From the NCBI GenBank assembly GCA_003343845.1, contig QAKK01000027.1, positions 1-37,188 of the forward strand: a stretch of 37,188 nt of DNA, written 5' to 3'. The position numbers were made by a program, and so were the translations under genes. A model generated the notes under the pieces. That model was given only the letters and a program-made list of their open reading frames with translations, was not told the DNA's origin and did not search any database. Source of the DNA: Oscillospiraceae bacterium. Its GTDB lineage: Bacteria; Bacillota; Clostridia; Oscillospirales; CAG-272. Of this stretch, positions 16,221-24,345 are shown in pieces. Every line of letters starts with the position of its first letter. Positions within the stretch are counted from its first letter, which is position 1.

Positions 16221-16409
16221 TCAGTTCTGCTTCTGCACGCTCTTGTACTCGTCGTAGAACCGGAAATAGGGGCAGCTTTTCGCACCGTCCCGGGTGAGCA
16301 GGGCAAGCTCGTCTTCGTCGAGCGATTGCTCGCAGACGTAGTCGTCGAATTCCTCGTCATAGTCAAAATAGACGCAGTCCTCGCAGCGTGCGGCGATTTT
16401 GTCAGCCAT
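16221..16409 (-). CDS. DUF6472 family small Cys-containing protein
   Basis: 62-aa acidic protein with CEDC near the N-terminus (Cys9, Cys12), a third Cys at 26 (YVCEQ) and SCPYF near the end (Cys46). The four cysteines could bind zinc or an Fe-S cluster. The pattern CxxCxxYxYDEEFxxYxC...CPYFR matches my recollection of DUF6472 in Clostridia; function unknown. ATG 16409 is chosen because the GGGGG ribosome site is 7 nt upstream; ATG 16415, two codons earlier, is also possible. Confidence 0.75.
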   Translation of the reverse strand: MADKIAARCEDCVYFDYDEEFDDYVCEQSLDEDELALLTRDGAKSCPYFRFYDEYKSVQKQN

Positions 16410-16431
16410 AGCCATGCCCCCTTTCCGCTCT

Positions 16432-16460
16432 ATTTTAGCACGAAAGGGCGGCGCGGTCAA
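16432..16460 (-). promoter_or_regulatory. Promoter of the DUF6472 gene
   Basis: TTGACC (16455-16460), 17 bp, TAAAAT (16432-16437) preceded by TGC. Confidence 0.78.
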
Positions 16461-16507
16461 GCATTTTGCCGCCGGGCTGCAAAATCCGACCGTCCGACAG
16501 AAGTTGC

Positions 16508-16536
16508 TTGACGCTAATCGGGCTGTGTGCTATACT
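16508..16536 (+). promoter_or_regulatory. Promoter of the pseudouridine synthase gene
   Basis: TTGACG (16508-16513), 17 bp, TATACT (16531-16536) preceded by TGC; the ribosome site GGAGGT follows at about 16553. Confidence 0.85.
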
Positions 16537-16562
16537 GTATTCCTGTGAAAACGGAGGTAACT

Positions 16563-17234
16563 ATGCCGGAACTTTTGTACTTTGACCGCGATCTCGTCGT
16601 GCTGGTGAAGCCGGTCGGGCTTGTCAGCGAGGACGGAGATGCGGGCGAGAGCGTGATCCCCGCCGCCGCAGCGGCGCTCTCTGCCACGGGTGAGCGTGAG
16701 ACCGCACTGTATCCCATCCATCGCCTGGACCGCAATGTCGGCGGCGTGATGGTCTATGCGCGTACGAAACGGGCGGCGGCAGCGCTGTCCGCGTTTGTGC
16801 AGGGCGGCAGACTTGAAAAGACCTATCTTGCGCTCATCCACGGTGTACCCGCCGAACCGTGCGGCACATACCGCGACCTTTTGTACAAGGATGCGCGAAA
16901 AAACAAGACCTATGTCGTTTCGAGAATGCGGAAGGGCGTGCGCGAGGCGGTGCTTGACTATGAAACGCTGGCGGCGACAGGCGACCGCACGCTCGTGCGG
17001 GTGAAGCTGCACACCGGGCGGTCGCACCAGATCCGCGTGCAGTTCGCTTCGCGCGGAACGCCGCTTGTCGGTGACGGCAAATACGGCGCACAGGATCACG
17101 AAGAGACGATCGGGCTGTTTTCGCACAGCCTGACCTTTCCGCATCCGCGGGACGGCAGTGAAATGACTTTCTCCGCACTGCCGGGGGACGAACTCTTCGC
17201 TGATGCTCTCCGCGCGGCGGGACTCACGCCCTGA
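16563..17234 (+). CDS. RluA-family RNA pseudouridine synthase
   Basis: 223-aa enzyme converting a uridine of rRNA or tRNA to pseudouridine. The catalytic motif HRLDRNVGG is intact with Asp56, and VKPVGLVSE, LEKTYLALIHG and TGRSHQIRVQFAS are the other RluA family blocks. There is no S4 domain at the N-terminus, so it is one of the short stand-alone members; the target uridine cannot be read from sequence. ATG 16563 has GGAGGT 5-6 nt upstream, and the longer open frame is rejected because its start lies in the promoter. The stop is about 50 nt before the next promoter with no terminator between. Confidence 0.92.
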   Translation: MPELLYFDRDLVVLVKPVGLVSEDGDAGESVIPAAAAALSATGERETALYPIHRLDRNVGGVMVYARTKRAAAALSAFVQGGRLEKTYLALIHGVPAEPCGTYRDLLYKDARKNKTYVVSRMRKGVREAVLDYETLAATGDRTLVRVKLHTGRSHQIRVQFASRGTPLVGDGKYGAQDHEETIGLFSHSLTFPHPRDGSEMTFSALPGDELFADALRAAGLTP

Positions 17235-17285
17235 AAATTCCGCCAGAATTTTCGCACACGTCACAAGTCTGTCACATGTGCGGCG

Positions 17286-17291
17286 TATAAT
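17286..17291 (+). promoter_or_regulatory. -10 box before the MacA/MacB-like operon
   Basis: TATAAT at 17286-17291; no convincing -35 (only GTCACA-type sequence upstream). The inferred start near 17298 excludes ATG 17290 and supports the TTG 17329 start. Confidence 0.5.
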
Positions 17292-17328
17292 GAGATTGTT
17301 CAAAATTGAAATATCGGAGGATACACAG

Positions 17329-19344
17329 TTGGACAGTGAGAAGCAGAGCGCCGCAGCCGGTGCAAAAAAGAAAAATAAGAAGAAAAAGAAGATCTGGAAG
17401 AAGCTCGTCACGGCGTTGGCCGTCCTGCTGCTGATCGGCGGCGTGATCTACGCCTGCATGCCGAATGGCACGGCGGGCAGGGGTAACTCGGTGTATAAAA
17501 ACGATGTGTACACCGCTTCGCGCGGCGATGTCTATGACACCATCAGTGCGACGGGGCTGATCGAGAGCAGCGAGGACACTACGGCGAAGGTGCATTCCAC
17601 GCTGACCTACAAGATCGGCACAGTGAACGTTGCGCTTGGCGACAAGGTGGAGGCGGGCGACGTGCTCTGCGTCTACGACACCGAGACGCTCGAGCGGCAG
17701 ATCCGCGAGCGCGAGCTGTCGATGAGCACGTCGGAGCGCTCGGCGGCGCTGAATCTTGCCAATGCCAAGCTGACCTATGAGAGCTGCCTTGCCGGTGTGA
17801 ACGCGGGGACGAATGCCTCGCTTGTCAGCGCCGGGAGCAGCTATGCGTCCGCCGCGGAGGCACTGGAGCGCGCCAAAGAGGACTACGACAAGTATGCCGC
17901 AAAACTGGCGGACTCGGCGGTCATTACGCTGAATCAGGCAAAACGCAATCTCGACGACGCGCAGAAAAACTACGATGATCTGAAAGCGGACATCGAAAAC
18001 AAGACGCACACACAGATCCGCAATGCGCAGCGTGCGATGGATCATGCGGAGAAGACCTACACGGACTACAAGTGGGACGTGGAAAACGACCGCACCTCGA
18101 CGCTCTATTCTGCCGATCAGGCATACGAAAGCGCCCGCAAGGCATGGAGAGCTGCGGAGTCTGATCTGAGCGCTCTGCAGGAGAAGCTGAAGAATGAGAC
18201 CGAACCCGAGGAGATTGCCAAGCTCGAGACGCAGATCGCCGCGCAGGAGGAGAAAGTCGAAGCGCTCTATGCAAGCTACCGCACGGCAGAGGATACATAC
18301 GACCTGACCTCCGCAGAGGCATATAAGCTGCTCGATACCTATAAGGAGAACTACGACAATGCCGTCGATGCGTATGACGATGTGATCAAGTCGCTCGGCG
18401 ATACGCTGGACAACTATGCGACCGCACTTGCCAACGCGAAGGACAGCTATCAGAACGCACTGGACGGCACGGACGATACGCTGAAGAATTATGAGACCGC
18501 ACTGACGAACGCAACACGTCAGGCGCACGATGCCGAAATCAATCTGGAGAATACCAAAACCTCGGTGAGCAATCAGCTGGAAAGCTATCGCATTGCCTAT
18601 GAAAATGCAAAGAATGCGGCAAACACCGCGCTGTCCGACTATCAGCTTGCCAACCTCTATGAGGATCTCGGCAAGGCGACCGTCACCGCGCCCATCGCGG
18701 GCACGGTCACCATGGTGAATGCCACCGAGGGCGAGACGGCAAGCGGCGTGCTGTTTGTCATTGAGGATACCGAAACGCTGGTCGTCACGGCGTCGGTCAA
18801 GGCATATGACCTCGACCGCGTGCGCGAGGGCATGCGCGTGACGATCGAGAGCGACACCACGGGTGACGCGGTATACGCGGGCGTGCTGGAATCAATTGCC
18901 CCCACCGCGAAGAAGGATATGACGGGCTCCATCGTTTCGACCAACGACGCGGAGTTTGAAACGGTTATCCGCGTCACGGAGGCGAATACCGGGCTGAAGA
19001 TCGGCGTCAGCGCACGCATCGCATATGTCGCCGAGGAGGCAAAGGATGTCCTCTGCGTCCCCGAGAGCGCCATTCTCACCGAGGGCGGCGAAAGCTGCGT
19101 CCTGCGCCTTGCGGACAAAGCCGAAGACGGCAGCTTCACATTGGAGCGCGTGCCGGTCACGGTTGGTGTCAGCGATGGTGTGAACGTGTCGGTGACCGGC
19201 ATTACCGAGGGCGACGAGGTCGCGGACAATGCCGAGCAGTATGCCGCTATGGTCGGCGCGAGACTGACGCTGTCCGAGAACAGCGCTTTGGTCGGCTCGA
19301 TGGCGGCAATGATGGCAATGGGCGGCATGTCTGCCGGGAACTGA
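17329..19344 (+). CDS. HlyD/MacA-type efflux adaptor with a very long coiled coil
   Basis: 671-aa membrane-anchored adaptor. A Lys-rich N-terminus is followed by one membrane helix (about 24-44), a first half-lipoyl strand set (TISATGLIESSEDTTAKVHS), a very long Ala/Asp/Tyr-rich helical hairpin (about 115-435), the second half-lipoyl (TAPIAGTVTMVNATEGETA), then beta-barrel and membrane-proximal domains. Classical MacA is about 370 aa, so the hairpin is much longer. In a Gram-positive cell it would extend outward from MacB-like permease. TTG 17329 is chosen: GGAGG is 8 nt upstream. ATG 17290 overlaps the -10 box. The Met/Gly-rich tail is disordered. Confidence 0.88.
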   Translation: MDSEKQSAAAGAKKKNKKKKKIWKKLVTALAVLLLIGGVIYACMPNGTAGRGNSVYKNDVYTASRGDVYDTISATGLIESSEDTTAKVHSTLTYKIGTVNVALGDKVEAGDVLCVYDTETLERQIRERELSMSTSERSAALNLANAKLTYESCLAGVNAGTNASLVSAGSSYASAAEALERAKEDYDKYAAKLADSAVITLNQAKRNLDDAQKNYDDLKADIENKTHTQIRNAQRAMDHAEKTYTDYKWDVENDRTSTLYSADQAYESARKAWRAAESDLSALQEKLKNETEPEEIAKLETQIAAQEEKVEALYASYRTAEDTYDLTSAEAYKLLDTYKENYDNAVDAYDDVIKSLGDTLDNYATALANAKDSYQNALDGTDDTLKNYETALTNATRQAHDAEINLENTKTSVSNQLESYRIAYENAKNAANTALSDYQLANLYEDLGKATVTAPIAGTVTMVNATEGETASGVLFVIEDTETLVVTASVKAYDLDRVREGMRVTIESDTTGDAVYAGVLESIAPTAKKDMTGSIVSTNDAEFETVIRVTEANTGLKIGVSARIAYVAEEAKDVLCVPESAILTEGGESCVLRLADKAEDGSFTLERVPVTVGVSDGVNVSVTGITEGDEVADNAEQYAAMVGARLTLSENSALVGSMAAMMAMGGMSAGN

Positions 19345-19354
19345 GGCTGCGGCA

Positions 19355-20059
19355 ATGAGCGAGAACAGAAAAACCGTCATTGAGATGCACGGCATCCGCA
19401 AGAGCTTTTACATCGGCGAGCCGAACGAACTGGAGATCCTGCACGGCGTGGATCTGACCGTCCGCGAGGGCGAATTTGTGTCCATCGTCGGCGCGTCCGG
19501 CAGCGGCAAGTCCACACTGATGAACATCATCGGCGTGCTGGATCGCGCCACGGCGGGCAGCTATCTGCTCGACGGCGAACCGGTGGAGGATGCGGACGAC
19601 GATGAGCTTTCCGCCATCCGCAACCGCAAGATCGGCTTTGTCTTCCAGACTTTCAATCTGATTCCGCGCACCAACGCGCAGCTGAATGTGGAGCTGCCGA
19701 TGATGTATGCGGGCATGTCCAAGCGGGAGCGCAGCGCCCGCGCACGGGAACTGCTCGATCTCGTCGAGATGGGCGACCGTGCGCGTCACCTGCCGAACGA
19801 GCTGTCCGGCGGGCAGAAGCAGCGCGTGTCGATCGCGCGCGCCATGGCAAACGACCCGGCAATTCTGCTTGCCGACGAGCCGACCGGCGCGCTGGATTCC
19901 AAGACTGGCAGACTGGTCATGGACATCTTTCACAAGCTGAATAAGGAGCAGGGCAAAACGATCGTGCTCATCACGCACAACAACGAGCTTGCCGCAGAGA
20001 CCGACCGCATCTATACCATGCGCGACGGTGTGCTCACGGGCGGGGAGGTGCGCATATGA
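19355..20059 (+). CDS. MacB/LolD-type ABC transporter ATPase
   Basis: 234-aa cytosolic ATPase of the MacB/FtsE family. It has Walker A GASGSGKST, the Q-loop FQTFNLIPRTNA, signature LSGGQKQRVSIARAMA, Walker B ILLADEPTGALD and the H-loop ITHNNELA. The ALDS after Walker B and the NLIPRT Q-loop are typical of this exporter family. It starts 10 nt after the adaptor stop and overlaps the permease by 4 nt (ATGA), so the three proteins are one export system. Confidence 0.95.
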   Translation: MSENRKTVIEMHGIRKSFYIGEPNELEILHGVDLTVREGEFVSIVGASGSGKSTLMNIIGVLDRATAGSYLLDGEPVEDADDDELSAIRNRKIGFVFQTFNLIPRTNAQLNVELPMMYAGMSKRERSARARELLDLVEMGDRARHLPNELSGGQKQRVSIARAMANDPAILLADEPTGALDSKTGRLVMDIFHKLNKEQGKTIVLITHNNELAAETDRIYTMRDGVLTGGEVRI

Positions 20060-21312
20060 ATCTCGGCGAAAATATCCGCCTCGCATGGGAGGGGCTTCGC
20101 GCGGGCAAAATGCGCGCATTCCTCACCATGCTCGGCATCATCATCGGCATCGGCTCGGTCATCGGCATCCTCACGGTGGGCAGCGGACTGACCGACTCGA
20201 TCAACAGCGAGATGAGCACGCTCGGTGCAAACAATATCATCGTGATGCTGCAATCCAAGTCCAATCAACAGAGCGGCTTCATGCGCGGCTATGAGGACAA
20301 GGATCTGATGACCGACGACATGATCGAGGCGCTCCGCGCCCGCTATCCGGACGCCATTCAATACGTCAGCCTCACCTCTACGCTGGCAAGCGGCACGGCG
20401 AAGGACGGCAAAAAGACCGCCAACCTTTCGCTCGACGGCGTCAACACCGACTATTTTGATGCAAACGACGTCAAGATGCTGGCGGGCAGCACGATCACGG
20501 AGAGCGACATCGACAACCATAAGATGAAGGCGGTCGTCTCCGACAGACTGGTCAACAATCTGTTTGACGGCGACGTGCAGGCGGCGCTCGGCAAAAAAAT
20601 CTCGGTCTACACAAATTTTGAGATCTACACCTTCACGGTCGTCGGTGTGTACAAGTACGAGCAGAACATGATGAACATGTCCTTTGCCGCCGCGGAGGAC
20701 GTCTCCACCTCGGCATATATCCCGATCACGGTCGCGCAGAAGCTGTCCGGCGCCGCAGAGGGATATGCGAGCATCACCATCATGACGACAAGCGCGGTCA
20801 GCAGCGCCAATTTTGCCGCCGTCGCGGAGCATTTTCTCAACAAGTATTATAAGAACAATGAAAACTACCAGGTTGCGGCGATGAGCATGGAGAGCATTCT
20901 CTCCACGGTCGATTCCATGATGGGCACGGTCAACATCGCCATTGCAGCGATCGCGGCGATCTCACTGCTGGTCGGCGGCATCGGCGTGATGAACATCATG
21001 CTGGTCTCGGTCACCGAGCGGACGCGCGAGATCGGCACGCGTAAGGCAATCGGCGCGACAAACGGCAACATCCGGATGCAGTTTGTCGTCGAGAGCGTCA
21101 TCATCTGCTCCATCGGCGGCGTGATCGGCATTCTGTTCGGCGGTGTGCTCGGCTATGTCGGGTCTACGCTGATCGGCGCGCCCGCCGTGCCGAAGCTGTC
21201 GTACATTCTGCTTGCCGTCGGTTTCAGCATGGCGATCGGCATCTTCTTCGGGTACTATCCCGCCAACAAAGCGGCAAAAATGGACCCCGTCGAAGCCCTG
21301 CGGTATGAGTGA
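20056..21312 (+). CDS. MacB-like ABC transporter permease
   Basis: 418-aa permease with the MacB fold. One N-terminal helix (about 21-43, MLGIIIGIGSVIGILTVGSG) is followed by a large extracellular MacB periplasmic-core domain (about 50-260), then three helices of the FtsX domain (about 290-410) with the mechanotransmission motif TERTREIGTRKAIGA. ATPase and permease are separate proteins, as usual in Gram-positive bacteria. The ATG overlaps the ATPase stop. With the adaptor it likely exports a peptide, lipid or antibiotic; nothing here names the cargo. Confidence 0.94.
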   Translation: MNLGENIRLAWEGLRAGKMRAFLTMLGIIIGIGSVIGILTVGSGLTDSINSEMSTLGANNIIVMLQSKSNQQSGFMRGYEDKDLMTDDMIEALRARYPDAIQYVSLTSTLASGTAKDGKKTANLSLDGVNTDYFDANDVKMLAGSTITESDIDNHKMKAVVSDRLVNNLFDGDVQAALGKKISVYTNFEIYTFTVVGVYKYEQNMMNMSFAAAEDVSTSAYIPITVAQKLSGAAEGYASITIMTTSAVSSANFAAVAEHFLNKYYKNNENYQVAAMSMESILSTVDSMMGTVNIAIAAIAAISLLVGGIGVMNIMLVSVTERTREIGTRKAIGATNGNIRMQFVVESVIICSIGGVIGILFGGVLGYVGSTLIGAPAVPKLSYILLAVGFSMAIGIFFGYYPANKAAKMDPVEALRYE

Positions 21313-21313
21313 C

Positions 21314-21632
21314 ATGCAGAAAGTGCCGTTGCCGCAGCGAAAACATCCGCGGCTTACAGAATACGATTACAGCCTGCCGGGCGCATATTTTATCACGATA
21401 TGTACGCAGAATCGGAGATGCTGCTGGCTACGACCGTAGGGCGGGGGGCTTGCTCCCGCCGAAATCCGCAAAAGCGAATGCGGAAAAATCGCCGAAAAGC
21501 AGCTGCTGATGCTCGAAACGCGATTCTCCAATGTGAGAATAGGTCAGTATGCAATTATGCCGAATCATCGAGAAGTATATCTACGAAAATCCGATGCGAT
21601 GGCAGTATGACGTGCTGTATGCGGAAGAATAA
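21314..21632 (+). pseudogene. Remnant of a REP-associated tyrosine (Y1/HUH) transposase
   Basis: Three transposase pieces lie in different frames. The N-terminus (21314-21439) reads MQKVPLPQRKHPRL, EYDYSLPGAYFITICTQNR and then stops. A middle piece (about 21465-21567) reads EIRKSECGKIAEKQLLML and FSNVRIGQYAIMPNH. The C-terminal end (about 21564-21632) reads YIYENPMRWQYDVLYAEE. The HUH motif would follow MPNH and is deleted, as is the catalytic Tyr segment, so it is inactive. It begins 2 nt after the permease stop, so it inserted or decayed tightly against the operon end. Confidence 0.85.
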
Positions 21633-21664
21633 GAAAGAGGTCGGTGTACACCGACCTCTTTCTT
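21631..21664. terminator. Bidirectional terminator (perfect 34-bp palindrome)
   Basis: AAGAAAGAGGTCGGTG-TA-CACCGACCTCTTTCTT, a perfect inverted repeat that follows the transposase remnant and precedes the stop of the minus-strand YczE-like gene. It probably ends both the export operon and the minus-strand unit. Confidence 0.9.
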
Positions 21665-21666
21665 AC

Positions 21667-22344
21667 TTATTTTAACTTATCCGTGAACTTAAAACGCGAT
21701 TCAAAGGTGAAATGCTTGTCCAGCCACTTGCCGAACAGGGTGATGAGGGGCGCGTCGATGAAGGCGGCAAGCACCGTGCCGATGCCGATGCCGTTCCACC
21801 GCCGGAGGATCACGACAAGGGCTGCGGCGACGGCAAGCATCGCGAGGTCATAGATGAACTTTACCTTGTTCGTGTTCCAGCCGAACACGCGGGAGGATTC
21901 GGAGACGACCAGCTCGCAGATCTGCGGCGGCAGCGTCGTGCGGAAGAAGACCGCGACCGCAAAGGCGATCAGCAGGCAGCCGGCAAGAAAGACTGCAATG
22001 CGCAGCGGCATGGACGTATAGGCGTCACCGCCGCCGAGGCAGAACAGCCAAAAGTCGATCGCGTACCCCGAGATGACCGCCGTGAGAAAGCTGAGCAGAT
22101 ACTTTGCACGGAAGCGGCGGATGGCGATGCAGAGGATGATCAGCTGAAAGCCCTGCCAAATGTATTCCGACGTGCCCTGCGAATACCACGGAAAAATGTC
22201 CCGCATGTAGAGGTGGATGACATAACCGGGGGATGCTACCATCGAAAGCCCGAAGCCTGCCTTTGTGCAGAGCGAAACACCCAGCGCACAGAGCAGCACG
22301 GCGATCGCCCAGCCGATCTCGTTCATTTTACCGATCTTTTTCAT
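21667..22344 (-). CDS. YczE/YitT-like integral membrane protein
   Basis: 225-aa protein with about five or six hydrophobic helices. The N-terminal ALGVSLCTKAGFGLSMVASP motif and the later IGIGTVLAAFIDAPLI resemble the YczE/YyaS/YitT (DUF6198-type) family. Function is unknown; YczE in Bacillus affects lipopeptide production. ATG 22344 is used because AGAGG is 9 nt upstream, which makes it overlap the acyltransferase stop by 17 nt. A later in-frame ATG (22326) would remove the overlap but has no ribosome site. Confidence 0.85.
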   Translation of the reverse strand: MKKIGKMNEIGWAIAVLLCALGVSLCTKAGFGLSMVASPGYVIHLYMRDIFPWYSQGTSEYIWQGFQLIILCIAIRRFRAKYLLSFLTAVISGYAIDFWLFCLGGGDAYTSMPLRIAVFLAGCLLIAFAVAVFFRTTLPPQICELVVSESSRVFGWNTNKVKFIYDLAMLAVAAALVVILRRWNGIGIGTVLAAFIDAPLITLFGKWLDKHFTFESRFKFTDKLK

Positions 22345-23608
22345 GTGCGGATGCCTCTTTTCTTTCTTTCAGCTGCTCGGACGCAAGAAAGAAAATCTCC
22401 TCGGTCGCAAAGCTCAGCTTGGTTACACAGTCGCGTTTCGTAAAGTAGCACCAGTAGCTGTCGTCGGGCGTTGAAACATCGGCGCAGTCGCCGCGCCCGA
22501 GATAGTCGTATTCAATGTGGATGCTCGGCAGCGTCAGTGCCCCCTTGAACAGATCGAGCGGCTTCCCGTAGCAGTTGCCGCGGATGGTGATGCCCTCCGG
22601 CGTCTGCAAAAACGTCCCTTTGCCGTGCCTGTAGAAGCGCTTCGAGCCGGGCAGCGTTTCGAGCCGGATCTCGTCCTCAAAGCGGTATGTACCGTCCCGC
22701 ACCTCTTTCCGCACGCAGGCGCGCTCCCACTTTGACCAGTCCGGAATGTGTGCAAATTCGGTCTCACCGGTCTCGGCATGCAGGCGTCCGTATTCGTCCA
22801 TGCGCCACCGCTTGCCGCACTTGCGGCAAAAGAGCGTGTCGCCTGCCGAATCGGTCAAGCCCTCTGCACCGCACGCCGCGCATTTGTAGAGCAGGGCATG
22901 CAGCCCCTCGGCGCGCCGCGGGTGGTCGATGCGGATCCTGTTTTCGTATTGCCATGCAAAGTCGTCGCAGCGGAAGGCGTCGCGCACCTTTGCCATGATT
23001 TCGTCCACCGACAGTGCGCGTACCTCGTCTGCGGCAAAAAGCGGGTACATGTCCGCCTCCACATAGGTCTTCTTGTCGATCTTGTTCCACTGCGGCTGCG
23101 AAACAAAGCTGCCGTGGATCTTGAGCATCACGACCGGGACGCGCAAGAGACGGATCAGTCCGCCGAGCGAATCCGGAATATAGGAGTCGCAGCCGTCGAG
23201 TGAATAGCGCGCCTCGGGGAACAGCACAAAGATCGTGTGCAGCGTATCGAGGCAGTATTTGATGTTGCGCACGAGCGAAACATCCGAGACAAACTTGCGC
23301 TTGCCGAGCACGCCGAGCGAGCGCATCAGCGGCTCGGTGTAGGTGTTGAAGCCCTCGAGCGTCATCACATTGTTGACGGGATAGGGGTGTGTGGCGCGCA
23401 GCATCAGCGAGAAATCCGCCATCGACGCATGGTTGACGAGCAGCAGATAGGGCTTGCCCTCCAGCGCCTCCATATCGTGCTTGCGGATCTGTGCGCCGCG
23501 CTTTTTCAGATCGCCGAAGCAGAGAAGATGCTTGGCAAGGGAGAGCATAAAAGACGGCTTGTGCGGTTTCTTTGCAAAGTCAAAGTGTTTGATCTTGTCT
23601 TCGTTCAT
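22328..23608 (-). CDS. PlsC-type lysophospholipid acyltransferase with zinc ribbon
   Basis: 426-aa protein. The N-terminal half is a 1-acylglycerol-3-phosphate acyltransferase domain with motif I NHASMAD (His60, Asp65), the acceptor-binding region and motif III FPEARYSLDG (130-139). It continues into a C-terminal extension (about 240-426) with CAAC (243, 246) and CRKC (261, 264), a four-Cys zinc ribbon, then a beta-rich part. The acyltransferase likely works at the membrane on glycerolipids; the role of the extension is unknown. ATG 23608 has only a weak ribosome site. The gene is coupled to the YczE-like gene downstream. Confidence 0.87.
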   Translation of the reverse strand: MNEDKIKHFDFAKKPHKPSFMLSLAKHLLCFGDLKKRGAQIRKHDMEALEGKPYLLLVNHASMADFSLMLRATHPYPVNNVMTLEGFNTYTEPLMRSLGVLGKRKFVSDVSLVRNIKYCLDTLHTIFVLFPEARYSLDGCDSYIPDSLGGLIRLLRVPVVMLKIHGSFVSQPQWNKIDKKTYVEADMYPLFAADEVRALSVDEIMAKVRDAFRCDDFAWQYENRIRIDHPRRAEGLHALLYKCAACGAEGLTDSAGDTLFCRKCGKRWRMDEYGRLHAETGETEFAHIPDWSKWERACVRKEVRDGTYRFEDEIRLETLPGSKRFYRHGKGTFLQTPEGITIRGNCYGKPLDLFKGALTLPSIHIEYDYLGRGDCADVSTPDDSYWCYFTKRDCVTKLSFATEEIFFLASEQLKERKEASAHEKDR

Positions 23609-23642
23609 CGGCGTGTCCGTACTTTCTCAGAATAACACCACC

Positions 23643-23671
23643 AGTATACCACATCCGGGCGGCATTGTCGA
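23643..23671 (-). promoter_or_regulatory. Promoter of the acyltransferase/YczE unit
   Basis: TCGACA (23666-23671), 17 bp, TATACT (23643-23648). Its -35 overlaps the -35 of the divergent amidase promoter by five bases. Confidence 0.72.
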
Positions 23672-23693
23672 TATATATTTTATTTCATATACT
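23665..23693 (+). promoter_or_regulatory. Promoter of the amidase gene
   Basis: TTGTCG (23665-23670), 17 bp, TATACT (23688-23693); directed away from the acyltransferase promoter, with overlapping -35 boxes. Confidence 0.7.
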
Positions 23694-23715
23694 GACGGGG
23701 AGAGGGGGCGACTTT

Positions 23716-24267
23716 ATGCTTGTTGAACGAAGATACGACCGCGACCGCGCGCTGACCTATGCCCGCGAGTGGGCAATGTCGCGCAATCCCTTGTTCATCG
23801 ACTATACCGGTTTCGGCGGCGACTGCACCAATTTTGTCTCGCAGTGCCTGTTTGCGGGCAGCTGCCGCATGAATTTCACGCCGGTATTCGGCTGGTATTA
23901 TCTTGACGCGGATTCGCGCACGGCATCCTGGACCGGCGTGCAGTATTTTTACAACTTTCTCACAAGCAACCGCGGCGAGGGACCGTTCGGTGTCGAGACC
24001 GACGAGACCAATCTGCGCGTCGGCGACGTGGTGCAGCTGCAAAACGAGGGCGGCGCCTATTATCACACGCTGCTGGTGAGCGGCATCGATCCGGAAGCGG
24101 GCATCCTCGTTGCCGCGCATTCCAACGATGCGTTCGACCGCCCGTTGTCTACGTATACTTATGCCGCAGCGCGGTTTTTGCAGGTGTCGGGCGTGCGGGT
24201 GGAGTTGGACGTTTCCACGGGCAGCTGCTTCTATGATCTGATCGGCGGAATCGCCATCAAACCGTAA
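23716..24267 (+). CDS. Amidase-domain protein (Amidase_6, NlpC-like fold)
   Basis: 183-aa protein of the putative amidase domain family (PF12671 type). The hallmark N-terminal pattern YDRDRALTYAREWA, RNPLFIDY and GDCTNFVSQCL carries the presumed catalytic Cys, with a His in YYHTLLVSGI and Asn/Asp in AHSNDAF completing a papain-like triad. There is no signal peptide, so either it acts inside the cell or forespore or it is exported by another route. ATG 23716 follows GAGAGGGGG; the longer frame starts in the promoter. No terminator separates it from mnmM, which has its own promoter. Confidence 0.85.
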   Translation: MLVERRYDRDRALTYAREWAMSRNPLFIDYTGFGGDCTNFVSQCLFAGSCRMNFTPVFGWYYLDADSRTASWTGVQYFYNFLTSNRGEGPFGVETDETNLRVGDVVQLQNEGGAYYHTLLVSGIDPEAGILVAAHSNDAFDRPLSTYTYAAARFLQVSGVRVELDVSTGSCFYDLIGGIAIKP

Positions 24268-24274
24268 GTGCGCA

Positions 24275-24303
24275 TTGACAGAAAGAAATTGCTGTGCTAA
24301 AAT
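24275..24303 (+). promoter_or_regulatory. Promoter of the mnmM-vanY-ECF operon
   Basis: TTGACA (24275-24280), 17 bp, TAAAAT (24298-24303) preceded by TGC. A perfect TAGTCCCGT-ATCT-ACGGGACTA inverted repeat (24303-24324) covers the expected +1. No cobalamin riboswitch is present between here and the first gene. Confidence 0.85.
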
Positions 24304-24345
24304 AGTCCCGTATCTACGGGACTATTTCAGTTTTAGGAAGTAACT

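Noticed and set aside
14903..16366. 487-codon minus frame opposite the CapA-like gene
   Set aside because: Crosses the terminator and the DUF6472 gene; antisense composition.
17272..18528. 418-codon minus frame opposite the adaptor
   Set aside because: Antisense of a repetitive coiled-coil gene, which easily keeps frames open.
24268..24345. Cobalamin riboswitch before the ECF operon
   Set aside because: Only about 35 nt of leader follow the promoter and no B12-box-like sequence is present.
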